Below, piece by piece: positions 1 through 8,399 of a stretch of DNA of 64,000 bases (within the stretch, counting starts at the first letter, position 1; the number at the start of each line of letters is the position of its first letter). The notes under the pieces were generated by a model, which saw only the letters and a list, made by a program, of their open reading frames with translations, did no database searches and was not told the origin of the DNA. The DNA is from Streptomyces sp. NRRL S-455. Its GTDB lineage: Bacteria; Actinomycetota; Actinomycetes; Streptomycetales; Streptomycetaceae. Location: contig NZ_JOCT01000008.1 in NCBI RefSeq assembly GCF_000717875.1, positions 62,001 to 126,000 on the forward strand. Direction: 5' to 3'. The translations under genes and the position numbers were made by a program.

Positions 1-240
1 CCCCGTCCGCACGACGGCCCCGTGGTGCTCTACCGCGCCCAGCGACCGCAGGAGCTCACCACCGCTCTGGACCCGCGCTACCTCCGGCAGGAGGCGGACC
101 TGGGGTGGGCGCCCCTGTGCCGGTCCCTGGAGATCGTCCCCGTCGAGGGCGACCACCTGTCCCTCATCGACCCACCCCATGTCGAGACCATCGCGCGGCA
201 CCTCGTCCGGGCCATCGGGTCGCTGACCGACGACCGCTGA
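1..240 (+). CDS. C-terminal end of a PKS/NRPS thioesterase domain (partial)
   Basis: The reading frame is open from base 1 and stops at 238-240, so only about 79 residues are present. They resemble the end of the alpha/beta-hydrolase thioesterase that releases polyketides or peptides from the last carrier protein. The GDHLSLIDPPHV stretch fits the loop carrying the catalytic histidine, followed by the usual closing helix (VETIARHLVRAI). The nucleophile serine and acid would lie to the left of the window. A stand-alone type II thioesterase is also possible. The neighbouring crotonyl-CoA reductase supports a polyketide cluster edge. Confidence 0.75.
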   Translation, partial: PRPHDGPVVLYRAQRPQELTTALDPRYLRQEADLGWAPLCRSLEIVPVEGDHLSLIDPPHVETIARHLVRAIGSLTDDR

Positions 241-245
241 GCCAC

Positions 246-278
246 GCCTGTTCCGTGGGGATCACCCGCGGAACAGGC
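246..278. terminator. Bidirectional terminator hairpin between the thioesterase and ccr
   Basis: A perfect 10-bp inverted repeat (GCCTGTTCCG at 246-255, its complement at 269-278) with a 13-base loop lies between two convergent stop codons. The right arm overlaps the last codons of the minus-strand gene. There is no strong T run, which is common for Streptomyces terminators. Confidence 0.6.
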
Positions 279-1584
279 GCAACCGCTCCTCACCCATCCG
301 GGCACGTGCCTCCGGGTCGGTGACACCGAGGTCGGGACGGGGGGCCAGACACAGCACACCGACCTTGCCGATGTGCTGGTTGGTCTGGACAGTCCGGGTG
401 GCCGCGCCCACCTCCGCCAGCGGGTACGTCCGCGACAGGGCGGGAACCACGCTGCCCATGCTGATGAGCCGGTTGACCTCGCACTGCTCGTGAAGGTTCG
501 CGCCGTGACTGCCGATGATCCGCTTCAGCCGCATCCACAGGTACCGGTTGTCGTAGGTGTGCTCGTAGCCGGTACTGGATCCGCAGGTGACGACCGTTCC
601 GCCGCGCCTGGCCAGGAACACGGAGGCCGCGAAGGTGGCCCTGCCGACGTGCTCGAACACGATGTGCGGGTCCTCTCCGACCGCGTCGCGGATCGCCCGT
701 CCCATCTTCTTCCAGCCCTCGGGACGCTGCAGGAGTGTGTCGTCCCCGCCCAGGACCTCCTGGCGGTTGATGACCGCGTCGCATCCCAGCGACCGGAGCA
801 GACGTGCCTTCTCGTCGGAATTCACCACGCCGACCGGGATACCGCCTCCGCCCCGCACCAGTTGGACCGCGTAGGAGCCCAGCCCGCCGGTCGCGCCCCA
901 GACCAGCACGATGTCGCCCTGCTTCATCCGCGCGCCGCGGTCGCTGACCAGCATGCGGTACGCCGTACTCGCACACAGCGGGTTGACGGCCGCTTCCTCC
1001 CAGGTCAGAGCGGGAGGCTTCGGCATCAACTGGCTGGCCCGGACGACGGCGTAGTGCGCCAGACCGCCGAAGTTCGTCTCGAACCCCCACGCCTTCTGCC
1101 CGAGCCCGAGCATGCCGTCGTGGTGCGTGTCGGGGTCCTGCTCGTCGACATAGGCCGGCGAGATCGAGACATGATCACCGACCTTCCACCTGCGCACGGA
1201 CGATCCGGTACGGACGATGACGCCCGAAGCGTCGGAACCCACGATGTGGTACGGCAGATCGTGCCGCGCCTGCCATCCTCCGGCCTTCCCCATCTCCTTG
1301 AGGAACTGGAAGGTGGGCAACGGCTCGAACATGGCCGTCCAGACCGTGTTGTAGTTGATGGCACTGGCCATCACGGCGATCAGAGCCTCGTCGGGGGCGA
1401 GTTCCGGCATGGGAACGTCCGCTACGCTGAGGGACTTGCGCACGTCCTTGTCCTCGACGCCCTCGAACATGCCGACATCGTCGGCGCGCACACAGGCCGC
1501 CGGGAAGTGGTCCGGGAGGGGGAGGGACTCGAGGTCCGCTGCGTCCGCACCCGCGATGACCGCTTCGGACAGGGGCGATGTCAT
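262..1584 (-). CDS. ccr: Crotonyl-CoA carboxylase/reductase
   Basis: The 440-residue protein belongs to the medium-chain dehydrogenase family and matches crotonyl-CoA carboxylase/reductase, which makes ethylmalonyl-CoA (or longer analogues) from enoyl-CoA, NADPH and CO2. Visible marks are INYNTVW near residue 79, AWGFETNFGG (the Phe-Glu pair), a Rossmann loop GATGGLGSYAVQL, and SHGANLHE with the conserved histidine. The Asn/Phe/Glu/His set corresponds to the CO2-binding residues described for this family. The length is as usual. The ATG at 1584 is preceded by GGAG; a longer open frame upstream lacks family similarity. Beside a thioesterase end it most likely supplies an extender unit to a polyketide synthase. 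Confidence 0.93.
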   Translation of the reverse strand: MTSPLSEAVIAGADAADLESLPLPDHFPAACVRADDVGMFEGVEDKDVRKSLSVADVPMPELAPDEALIAVMASAINYNTVWTAMFEPLPTFQFLKEMGKAGGWQARHDLPYHIVGSDASGVIVRTGSSVRRWKVGDHVSISPAYVDEQDPDTHHDGMLGLGQKAWGFETNFGGLAHYAVVRASQLMPKPPALTWEEAAVNPLCASTAYRMLVSDRGARMKQGDIVLVWGATGGLGSYAVQLVRGGGGIPVGVVNSDEKARLLRSLGCDAVINRQEVLGGDDTLLQRPEGWKKMGRAIRDAVGEDPHIVFEHVGRATFAASVFLARRGGTVVTCGSSTGYEHTYDNRYLWMRLKRIIGSHGANLHEQCEVNRLISMGSVVPALSRTYPLAEVGAATRTVQTNQHIGKVGVLCLAPRPDLGVTDPEARARMGEERLRLFRG

Positions 1585-1713
1585 GTCGGCTCCAATCTTG
1601 ATCACGTCTGACGACTGTTCCCAAGAGAACCGCTGATCCGATGCCCCGCAACCGCTGCTCTGCTGTACGGGCGACTGCCCGCTGTCGAACGGAGTGTCTG
1701 CCGGTGGCGGACG

Positions 1714-2751
1714 GTGTGCGCCGTCATGCTCCCAGCCGTGTGGTCCTATTTTCTGAAGTATCTGAGAACGCAGCTGGTGTGTCTCGGGCTCGTCGCCGCT
1801 CTCGTCTCGACCGGGGCGCATGCGGCTGAACGGAGCCCGGAAGGCACGCCCGGGCCTCCCGGTGCGGAGGCCCGTGTCACCGCCGTGAGAACGATCGACG
1901 ACCGGACGCGCGATCTCACGGTGAGTTCGCCGGCCATGGGAAGGTCCATCCCGGTCCGTGTCATTCTTCCGGCGAGCTGGAGCGAGCGGCCGGAAGCGAC
2001 GTTCCCCGTCCTCTACATGCTCCACGGCGGCGCCGACGACTACACGGCCTGGACCCGTGAGACGGACGTGGAGGAGCTGTCGCGCAGCTTCGATGTGCTC
2101 ATCGTCATGCCCGACGCGGGATTGGACGGCTACTACAGCGACTGGTTCGCCGGATCGCCCCGCTGGGAAACCTTCCACACCACCGAACTCGTGCGGCTCA
2201 TGGAGAAGGAGTACCGGGCCGGCCCGTCGCGCGCCGTCGTGGGACTGTCCATGGGCGGCTTCGGCGCACTCAAGTACGCGGCACACCATCCGGGACTGTT
2301 CCGGTACGCGGCTGCGATGAGTTCCTACGTGGACCTCAACGATCCGTTTGTGCGCCTGGTCATCGGACTCGGCTCCTTCGCGGTCGGCGTCGACATCAAG
2401 CAGGTGTGGGGCGACCCGGTGAAGAACGCGGATGTCTGGCAGTCCCACAACCCCGCCGCCATGGCGCGGTCCTTCCGCGGAACGCACGTCCACCTGTCAG
2501 TCGGCACCAGCATGCCCGGACCGCTGGACATGGGGCGTTCCACCGACGTCATTCTGGTGAGCATGCTGGGCGAGGCGGCGCTTCCGGAGCAGATCAGGAG
2601 GTTCGCCTCCGCACTGCGCGCGGAAGGAGTCCGTGTCACGACCCACGTGTATGAGCCAGGAACGCATTCCTGGCCGTACTGGCGGCAGGAACTCCACCGC
2701 ATCTGGCCCACGGTGATGGACTCACTCGGGCTGCGGGCTCCCCGCTACTAG
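1714..2751 (+). CDS. Secreted antigen-85/esterase-D-type alpha/beta hydrolase
   Basis: The 345-residue protein has a short N-terminal stretch followed by a hydrophobic segment and AHA-A, which looks like a signal peptide. The mature part is a putative-esterase fold (family of antigen 85 and S-formylglutathione hydrolase): YMLHGGADDY (oxyanion region), GLSMGGFGALKYA with the nucleophile serine near residue 178, and a late GTHSWPYW with the catalytic histidine near 317. Activity is probably carboxylesterase or acyltransferase; the substrate is unknown. The start could also be ATG 1726. It runs divergently from ccr and overlaps the next, convergent gene by 30 bp at the 3' ends. Confidence 0.85.
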   Translation: MCAVMLPAVWSYFLKYLRTQLVCLGLVAALVSTGAHAAERSPEGTPGPPGAEARVTAVRTIDDRTRDLTVSSPAMGRSIPVRVILPASWSERPEATFPVLYMLHGGADDYTAWTRETDVEELSRSFDVLIVMPDAGLDGYYSDWFAGSPRWETFHTTELVRLMEKEYRAGPSRAVVGLSMGGFGALKYAAHHPGLFRYAAAMSSYVDLNDPFVRLVIGLGSFAVGVDIKQVWGDPVKNADVWQSHNPAAMARSFRGTHVHLSVGTSMPGPLDMGRSTDVILVSMLGEAALPEQIRRFASALRAEGVRVTTHVYEPGTHSWPYWRQELHRIWPTVMDSLGLRAPRY

Positions 2752-4596
2752 GGACGGACGCCAGCCTTCCTTGCGGGCGAGAATCCGGTAGGCCTGCCCA
2801 CCGCGCAGCGCCCCCAGGAACGGAGCGATCGCGATGTCGGCGGCGGCCGCCGCGGCGATCAGTGGGACCGAGCACGTCCAGATGGCCGCATGGGCCAGGG
2901 CCCGGGTGCGGGTCGGGGGCGTCCGGGACCAGGGATGCCGGGGGCTCGGCGTCCAGGAGCGGAAGCGCTCCACGACGGCGCCGCAGAAGTCCCCGCCCGG
3001 CCGTCCGGTGACGCGCTGCTCCCTCACCATGGTGAAGCCCCGCTCCAGCAGTGCCTGTCTGAGGTTGGCGAAGGGCATCAGGTGCACGTGCTGCGGCTGC
3101 ATCCAGGGAATCCAGTGCCGGCCCAGCAGCCGGCTGAGCGAGCTCTGCGGGTCGGGGACCTCGATCAGCAGATGACCGCCCGGCTTGAGGACGTCCCGGG
3201 CCGCATCCAGTTCGGCTCGTGGATCCAGGGTGTGCTCCAGGTAGTGGAACATGCTGACCACGTCGTAGGCGGCCTCCAGGGATGCGGCCAGTTCGGGAAA
3301 GTCCCCCCGGTGACCGCGGTGCACCCAGCCGTACTGCTCGGCCCGCTCCACGGCGTCGCTGCGGTCCAGGCCGTGAAAGACGGTCTGCGGCCAGACGTCC
3401 TGGGCGACGAGGCAGAAGTGACCGTGCCCGGCCCCCACGTCCAGCCAGGTCCGTGGCGTGGTGTGCGGGTGGGGGAGGCGGGCGCGATCGCGGTAGGCGG
3501 AACCCTGGAGGGCGAACACCTTCTCCATCTGCCGTTCGCCGATGCCGTCGTAGCAGTCGCGGTAGTAGAAGTCGAGGCCGGCCGGGCTCAGCCGGGGATT
3601 CTGGAAGGTGTGGCCGCAGTCCCCGCACTCCTCCAGAGTGAACCGGCCCGGTTTTCCCTGGTACATGTCCCGTGCCGTCACGCGGTGTCTCAGGTCGGAC
3701 GACCCGCACCACGGGCAGGAGCCGCGGCGTGGCTCGAAGAACCGCTCGACACCCCGGGCGATCTCGGCCTGGTATTCCGCGCGGAGCCCGGCGTGCGGGT
3801 CGGCCGGACCGCGCAGGGCGTGCGCTGCCCGTGCGGTACGCAGCCAGTCGCCAGGGCCCAGGACGGGCCTGAGCCAGGTGGCGCGGTAGCGGTCGGCGGG
3901 AGCGAACCGGCGACCGCGCACCAGCGCCGGCTGCAGTGCGTAGCCGGCCAGGGCAGCCGCTCCCCAGGCCGGGGCCGTCGCGAGGCAGGCGAAGGTGAGC
4001 GCACCGGCGGCCAGGCGTGCCGCCAGGGCGGCCGACAGCGGGACGAAGGTGTCGCCCGGCCGGGCGGCGACGCGTTCCCGGGCGGTACGGCGGACACTGC
4101 GAAGCCCGGGCGCGACCGCGAACCCGGTCGTATCCGGCGCACACTTCTTCAGCTGCCCGAGCAGACCGGTCAGTTCCGCGGCCGAGAGCCCCGCGAGATC
4201 CGTGCCTGCGGGCAGGGCGGTGCCGAGCCGTTCCAGGACGGCCGCCTCCACGACGACGGCATGCTGGGCACTCCGTCCGAAGGCCAGCCTGTCGCGCCGG
4301 AAGGAACGGGTGTTCACCAAGCGGGCGAATTCGAGCAGCTCCGCCGTCGGCAGATCACCCGGCAGCAGATCGAGTACCTGCAGCCCCTCCCGGGAAGCGA
4401 AGGCGCAGGCGGCGCGGCGGGTCGCGTCGTCCAGCCGCACCCCGGAGGCCAGCACGAACCGGAAGTCGGGGGAGGACGGATCCGCGGAGGGCTCGAGGAG
4501 GCGCAGCCCGGCCAGTCGGCGGTTGAGCCGCACCGCGTTGAGGGTGAATCCCGCGCCGAGCGCTGCCGCGGTGAGCCGGGCCATGTTCCTTGGCAT
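2722..4596 (-). CDS. Zinc-ribbon class I SAM methyltransferase with a long N-terminal extension
   Basis: The 624-residue protein has three parts. Residues 1-280 are unrecognised, with a hydrophobic stretch near 195-225 that may be membrane-associated. A CPWCGSSD...CGDCGH double CxxC zinc ribbon follows near 290-325, typical of methyltransferases acting on sugar or fatty-acyl moieties. Next comes a class I domain with LDVGAGHGHF (SAM site), HYLEHTLDP and LLIEVPDPQS. The C-terminus ends with another hydrophobic patch near 570-600. The ATG at 4596 has GACGGGA upstream; ATG 4584 is an alternative. It is divergent from a glycosyltransferase, so both may decorate a lipid or polyketide, which is inference. 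Confidence 0.8.
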   Translation of the reverse strand: MPRNMARLTAAALGAGFTLNAVRLNRRLAGLRLLEPSADPSSPDFRFVLASGVRLDDATRRAACAFASREGLQVLDLLPGDLPTAELLEFARLVNTRSFRRDRLAFGRSAQHAVVVEAAVLERLGTALPAGTDLAGLSAAELTGLLGQLKKCAPDTTGFAVAPGLRSVRRTARERVAARPGDTFVPLSAALAARLAAGALTFACLATAPAWGAAALAGYALQPALVRGRRFAPADRYRATWLRPVLGPGDWLRTARAAHALRGPADPHAGLRAEYQAEIARGVERFFEPRRGSCPWCGSSDLRHRVTARDMYQGKPGRFTLEECGDCGHTFQNPRLSPAGLDFYYRDCYDGIGERQMEKVFALQGSAYRDRARLPHPHTTPRTWLDVGAGHGHFCLVAQDVWPQTVFHGLDRSDAVERAEQYGWVHRGHRGDFPELAASLEAAYDVVSMFHYLEHTLDPRAELDAARDVLKPGGHLLIEVPDPQSSLSRLLGRHWIPWMQPQHVHLMPFANLRQALLERGFTMVREQRVTGRPGGDFCGAVVERFRSWTPSPRHPWSRTPPTRTRALAHAAIWTCSVPLIAAAAAADIAIAPFLGALRGGQAYRILARKEGWRPSLVAGSPQPE

Positions 4597-4706
4597 CAGT
4601 TTCCCGTCCCGCCAGAAGGGGTCTTTTCCTCATCTTCGCCCGATGAGTCCAGGAACGTGCCGCCCGATATGTCTATGGTCTGCCAATCGGGTAACGGCCC
4701 GGCAGG

Positions 4707-4774
4707 GCGTCGGCACACCGGGAGAACCGGCACACCTGGATTACCGGCACACCTGGATTACCGGCACACCTGGA
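4707..4774. repeat. Four 17-bp tandem iterons upstream of the glycosyltransferase
   Basis: Units at 4724-4740, 4741-4757 and 4758-4774 share the core ACCGGCACACCTGGA. The first differs from the others only in its two leading bases. A degenerate fourth unit sits at 4707-4723 (four mismatches). They lie in the 190-bp divergent intergenic region and end just before the glycosyltransferase ribosome-binding site. They could be operator iterons or simple slippage repeats. Confidence 0.8.
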
Positions 4775-4786
4775 GAGAGGAACGGC

Positions 4787-6037
4787 GTGGGGCGAACAGT
4801 GGTGATCTTCGCCGCGGGGTCCCGGGGCGACGTCCAGCCCTGCCTGGCACTGGGCCGGGCCCTGGCCCGGCGGGGCGACACGGTGAGAGTCCTGGCCAGT
4901 CGGCGTTACGAGCATCTGATCGCCGAGGAGAGGCTGGACTTCCACCCCCTTCCGGCCGACCCCGTGGAGATCGTCGAGTCCGTCGAGGGGCAGGAACTCC
5001 TCGCCGGACCACGCAACCCGGTGGCGTTCGTCCGCCGGATGGACCGAGTCCTGCGCCCCCACATCATGCCGATGCTGGAGGAGACCCGGGCCGGAGCGGA
5101 GGGCGCCGACCTGGTCCTGGCGCCCACCTTCGGGTTTCTCGGCGTCCATCTCGCCGAGTACCTCCGCGTCCCGCACGCCGTCATCCACTTCCAGCCGAGC
5201 CAGCCCACCAAGGCCTTTCCGCACCCCCTCGCGCCGGCCGCCGGGAGGCTGGGACCCCTGGGAAACCGGTTCAGCTTCGGCGCGGTCGACCTCGGGTCCT
5301 GGATGCTGTGCCGGAGGTTCGTCAACACCTGGCGCCGGCGGAGCCTGGGCCTCCCGGAGCTGTCGCTGTCGGCTCCCTTCCGGCACGTCCGCCACGCGCC
5401 CGTGCTGTGCGCGTTCAGCCCCACGGTGGTGCCGCGGCCGTCCGACTGGGGACCGAACGTCCATGTGACCGGCTTCTGGCACCACGACCGGCCGATGTGG
5501 GAACCCCCGCGGCGCCTGCTCGACTTCCTGGCCGACGGGCCGCCGCCCGTCTACGTCGGATTCGGCAGCATGAGGACCCGCGATCCGGAAGCGACCGACA
5601 CCCTCGTGCGGAGGGCGCTGCGACGCGCGGAACTCCGCGGAGTGCTGACCGGCGATCCCGCCACCAGCGAGGACGACATGCTCGTGGTGGGCGACACCCC
5701 CCACGACTGGCTGTTCCCCAGGGTGGCCGCCGTCGTCCACCACGGAGGAGCGGGCACGACCGCCTCGGCACTGCGGGCCGGAAGACCCTCACTGGTCTGT
5801 CCGTTCTTCGGCGACCAGCCCTACTGGGCCGCGCGCGTGCGCGAACTCGGCGCGGGACCCGCACCGCTGCTCGCCCGTGATCTCACCGTTCCCGCCCTCA
5901 CCCGACGCCTGCGCGAACTCACCCGGCACCCTCCCTTCGCCGAGACCGCGCGCCGGCTCGGCCGGGCTCTGGCAGCCGAGAACGGCACCGCCCGAGCCTG
6001 CCAGGTCCTCGACGAACATCCGGTCGTTCCCCGGTGA
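4787..6037 (+). CDS. GT1/GT28-type UDP-glycosyltransferase
   Basis: The 416-residue protein resembles sterol/macrolide glycosyltransferases of the UGT superfamily. The N-terminal domain opens with FAAGSRGDVQPCLALGRAL, the classic acceptor-domain start. The C-terminal domain has VYVGFGSM and the donor-binding HHGGAGTTASALRAGRPSLVCPFFGDQPYWA. It transfers a nucleotide-activated sugar to a lipid-like or polyketide acceptor in the cytoplasm. GTG 4787 is chosen because GAGAGGAA precedes it by the right distance and the conserved N-terminus begins two residues later. It follows the 17-bp repeats and is divergent from the methyltransferase. Confidence 0.92.
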   Translation: MGRTVVIFAAGSRGDVQPCLALGRALARRGDTVRVLASRRYEHLIAEERLDFHPLPADPVEIVESVEGQELLAGPRNPVAFVRRMDRVLRPHIMPMLEETRAGAEGADLVLAPTFGFLGVHLAEYLRVPHAVIHFQPSQPTKAFPHPLAPAAGRLGPLGNRFSFGAVDLGSWMLCRRFVNTWRRRSLGLPELSLSAPFRHVRHAPVLCAFSPTVVPRPSDWGPNVHVTGFWHHDRPMWEPPRRLLDFLADGPPPVYVGFGSMRTRDPEATDTLVRRALRRAELRGVLTGDPATSEDDMLVVGDTPHDWLFPRVAAVVHHGGAGTTASALRAGRPSLVCPFFGDQPYWAARVRELGAGPAPLLARDLTVPALTRRLRELTRHPPFAETARRLGRALAAENGTARACQVLDEHPVVPR

Positions 6038-6065
6038 CGGCCGAGGTGTCTCCAGTCCCGGGGCC

Positions 6066-7025
6066 TCAGGGCAGCTTCCGTACGGGTGCGCCCGCGAGGA
6101 AGGCACGGATGTTCTCGACCGCCTGGCCGTAGTACGTCGCGTAGTTGGCCCGGGAGACATAGCCCAGGTGCGGGGTGGCGAGGAGGCGGGGGGCGGTGCG
6201 CATCGGGTGGTCGGCGGGCAGGGGCTCGATGTCGAAGACGTCGACACCGGCGCCGGCGATCCGGCCCTCGCGCAGGGCGGCGAGGAGCGCCGCCTGGTCG
6301 ACGATGGCCGCGCGCGAGGTGTTGACCAGATACGCGGTCGGCTTGAGGAGGGCGATCTCGGCGGGGCCGAGCAGTCCGCGGGTGCGGTCGCTCAGCGCGA
6401 GGTGGACCGAGACGAAGTCGCTGCTCGCCAGGAGGTCCTCACGAGAGGGGGCCAGTTCGACGCCGACCTCGTCGGCACGCTCCTCGGTGAGGTTCTGGCT
6501 CCACGCGCTGACGTGCATGCCGAAGGCGAGGCCGACCCGGGCCACGCGGCTGCCGATCTTCCCGAGGCCCAGGAGTCCGAGGCGGCGGCCGTGCAGGTCG
6601 GCGCCGACGGTGGACTGCCAGGGGCCGCCGGAGCGCAGGGCGTTGCTCTCCGCCACGAGGCCGCGGGCGAGACCGAGCAGCAGAGCCCAGGTCAGTTCCA
6701 CGGGCGGCGTGGAGGAACTGGCGGTGCCGCAGACGGTGACGCCGTGCTCCTCGGCGGCCGCGTAGTCGATGACCGAGTTGCGCATGCCCGAGGCGACGAT
6801 CAGTTTCAGCCGGGGCAGGCGGGCGATCAGCGACCCGGGGAAGGGCACCCGCTCGCGCAGGGTCACCACGATGTCGAAGTCGGCCAGGGCCCCGGCCAGG
6901 GAGTCCTCGCCGTCCAGGTGGGTGCCGAAGGAGACGACCTCCACGTCGTCCGTGAGCGGCGACCAGTCGGCGACCTCGGTCGCCACCTTCTGGAAGTCGT
7001 CCAGCACAGCACAGCGCAGCCGCAC
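6066..7025 (-). CDS. D-2-hydroxyacid dehydrogenase (phosphoglycerate dehydrogenase-like)
   Basis: The 319-residue protein is a NAD(P)-dependent D-isomer-specific 2-hydroxyacid dehydrogenase. It shows the nucleotide-binding GLLGLGKIGSRVA, and the catalytic Arg, Glu and His in NTSRAAIVDQ, GVDVFDIEPLP and ATPHLGYV. It lacks the C-terminal ACT/ASB regions of full-length SerA, so it is a short-form enzyme such as a hydroxypyruvate or glyoxylate reductase; the substrate is unknown. The GTG start at 7025 puts the protein at VRLRCAVLDDF, matching family N-termini. The preceding long open frame has no family similarity. It converges with the glycosyltransferase, stops 29 bp apart. Confidence 0.9.
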   Translation of the reverse strand: MRLRCAVLDDFQKVATEVADWSPLTDDVEVVSFGTHLDGEDSLAGALADFDIVVTLRERVPFPGSLIARLPRLKLIVASGMRNSVIDYAAAEEHGVTVCGTASSSTPPVELTWALLLGLARGLVAESNALRSGGPWQSTVGADLHGRRLGLLGLGKIGSRVARVGLAFGMHVSAWSQNLTEERADEVGVELAPSREDLLASSDFVSVHLALSDRTRGLLGPAEIALLKPTAYLVNTSRAAIVDQAALLAALREGRIAGAGVDVFDIEPLPADHPMRTAPRLLATPHLGYVSRANYATYYGQAVENIRAFLAGAPVRKLP

Positions 7026-7211
7026 GGCACGCCCCTTCCACGGCCCACGATCAATTCCAGGACCATGATCGGGCCTGAGCCCGGCAGGGGGAACCCTCCC
7101 GTCCTCCCTCTCGTACGGCCGGTCAGCTCCCCCTCGATTCTTCACGACCTCTGACCGCTCACCTGCAAGAATCTCACGACTCGAAACAACATCCCGACAC
7201 TCCAACTCCGA

Positions 7212-7721
7212 GTGATGCAACCGCAACAAAGAGGAGATGTCCCCGTCGGCGTCCACTCGGCGTGCCACCATTCCGCACGTTCCCAGATCCAATCCACCCG
7301 CAGCCAAGGGAATTTTCAGCACTGCGATCTCCTGGACAATCTGGCCGTTCAGATCATGGGGACAAAGCGCTTCTACCTCGCACACCCCGGGGCGGTGAAA
7401 CAAGCTGGAATGGAATCCCGGAAATACGATGCCTGGGCCCGCTTGTCCCTGACCAGCGCCGAGAAGCTGGCGGCCGGTCAGGAAGACGGCGCCTTCGTCG
7501 TGGCCGATCTCGCACCGGGCGATGTCCTCTACGTACCGGGGGACGGGTGGCACGAAGTCGTCAACCTGACCCCGGGCGTGCTTCTCAGCGGCTTCTTCGG
7601 CCCCCGAACCCGCGTCCTGTCACGCTGGGCGTGGGTCCAGGCGCGGGAAGGCCTCCACCGGGCAGGGCTTCTTGGCCGCGGCCACTGCACCTGCCATGCC
7701 GGACGCGCCGAGATGAGCTGA
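7212..7721 (+). CDS. Cupin-8/JmjC-like fragment, probably truncated
   Basis: The 169-residue frame has two pieces of the JmjC-like cupin fold: FQHCDLLDNLAVQIMGTKRFYL, which holds an HxD metal motif, and GDVLYVPGDGWHEVVNL with the distal histidine. Such proteins are Fe(II)/2-oxoglutarate hydroxylases or relatives, but complete members carry a substantial N-terminal part that is missing here. The frame starts at GTG 7212 or ATG 7215 with no good ribosome-binding site. A strong one (AGAGGAG) precedes ATG 7237 in a different frame, which suggests a 5' frameshift or rearrangement. It is best treated as a likely non-functional remnant. Confidence 0.5.
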   Translation: MMQPQQRGDVPVGVHSACHHSARSQIQSTRSQGNFQHCDLLDNLAVQIMGTKRFYLAHPGAVKQAGMESRKYDAWARLSLTSAEKLAAGQEDGAFVVADLAPGDVLYVPGDGWHEVVNLTPGVLLSGFFGPRTRVLSRWAWVQAREGLHRAGLLGRGHCTCHAGRAEMS

Positions 7722-7737
7722 CGTCACGACCGCCGAA

Positions 7738-8292
7738 CTAGCGGTCGAGGACGCGGGCGAGTTCGGTGAGCGCACTCGTCAGGCGGGCCGTCGAGACTCC
7801 GCGCTCGCGTTGGTACGCGAAGACGTCGGGCGCCAGCGGGGCCAGCAGGGTGTCGGCCAGTGCGTCAGGGTCGCTCACGTCGGCCTCGCGAAGGAGAGCC
7901 AGGACGTGGGCGCGCCGGAAGCCGTACGCGCCGATGGCATACCGCCTGGCACCGGTCTCGGCGCCGAGTGCCAGGTGGACATGCTGGTCGAGCAGCTCGG
8001 CCATCGCCGTGTAGAAGGCGGCCAGTCGTTCGTGCGGCGGCGCTCCCGGGCCCAGCGGCGGCGGCCCCTGGAGCAACTCGTGTTGCAGGGCCTTCTCGTG
8101 TTCATCCAGCAACGCGGTGGCGATGGAGGCGACGTCCGGGTACCGACGGTACAGCGTCCCCCGGCCCACGCCGGCGGCCCGGGCGATGTCCTCCATCGTG
8201 ACGGTGCGCGGGTCCTTCGCAGCGAACAACTCGGACGCGGCTGAGAGCACTTTTTCCCGGTTGCGGGCGGCATCGGCGCGTTCCTTGGTCAC
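7738..8292 (-). CDS. TetR-family transcriptional regulator
   Basis: The 184-residue protein has a TetR N-terminal helix-turn-helix (LFAAKDPRTVTMEDIARAAGVGRGTLYRRYPD, residues about 20-55) and an all-helical ligand-binding remainder. The GTLYRRYP recognition helix is canonical. The C-terminal part resembles regulators that control small exporters or dehydrogenases, but the ligand cannot be read from the sequence. It is convergent with the cupin fragment. No divergent target gene is adjacent, so its target may be distant or lost. Confidence 0.9.
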   Translation of the reverse strand: MTKERADAARNREKVLSAASELFAAKDPRTVTMEDIARAAGVGRGTLYRRYPDVASIATALLDEHEKALQHELLQGPPPLGPGAPPHERLAAFYTAMAELLDQHVHLALGAETGARRYAIGAYGFRRAHVLALLREADVSDPDALADTLLAPLAPDVFAYQRERGVSTARLTSALTELARVLDR

Positions 8293-8399
8293 GGGGGTCA
8301 GCCTAAGAGGTCATCTCATGCAGAAGGGGTGCCCCTCGGGGCCCGCGGCCCACCGCGGCGGCGCGCGGCCCCGGGGGTTCGTTCAGTGTCGGGAACCCG

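Noticed and set aside
1641..2493. Long N-terminal extension of crotonyl-CoA reductase reading through the esterase gene
   Set aside because: The extension has no family similarity and overlaps a good gene on the other strand. ATG 1584 has a ribosome-binding site and gives the normal length.
2890..5880. A 996-residue plus-strand frame across the methyltransferase and glycosyltransferase
   Set aside because: It is a GC-rich antisense/alternative-frame shadow with no domain, while the real genes have clear motifs.
8300..8399. GC-rich hairpins downstream of the FG-GAP gene as a terminator or regulatory RNA
   Set aside because: Pairing is imperfect and equally good hairpins are frequent at this GC content.
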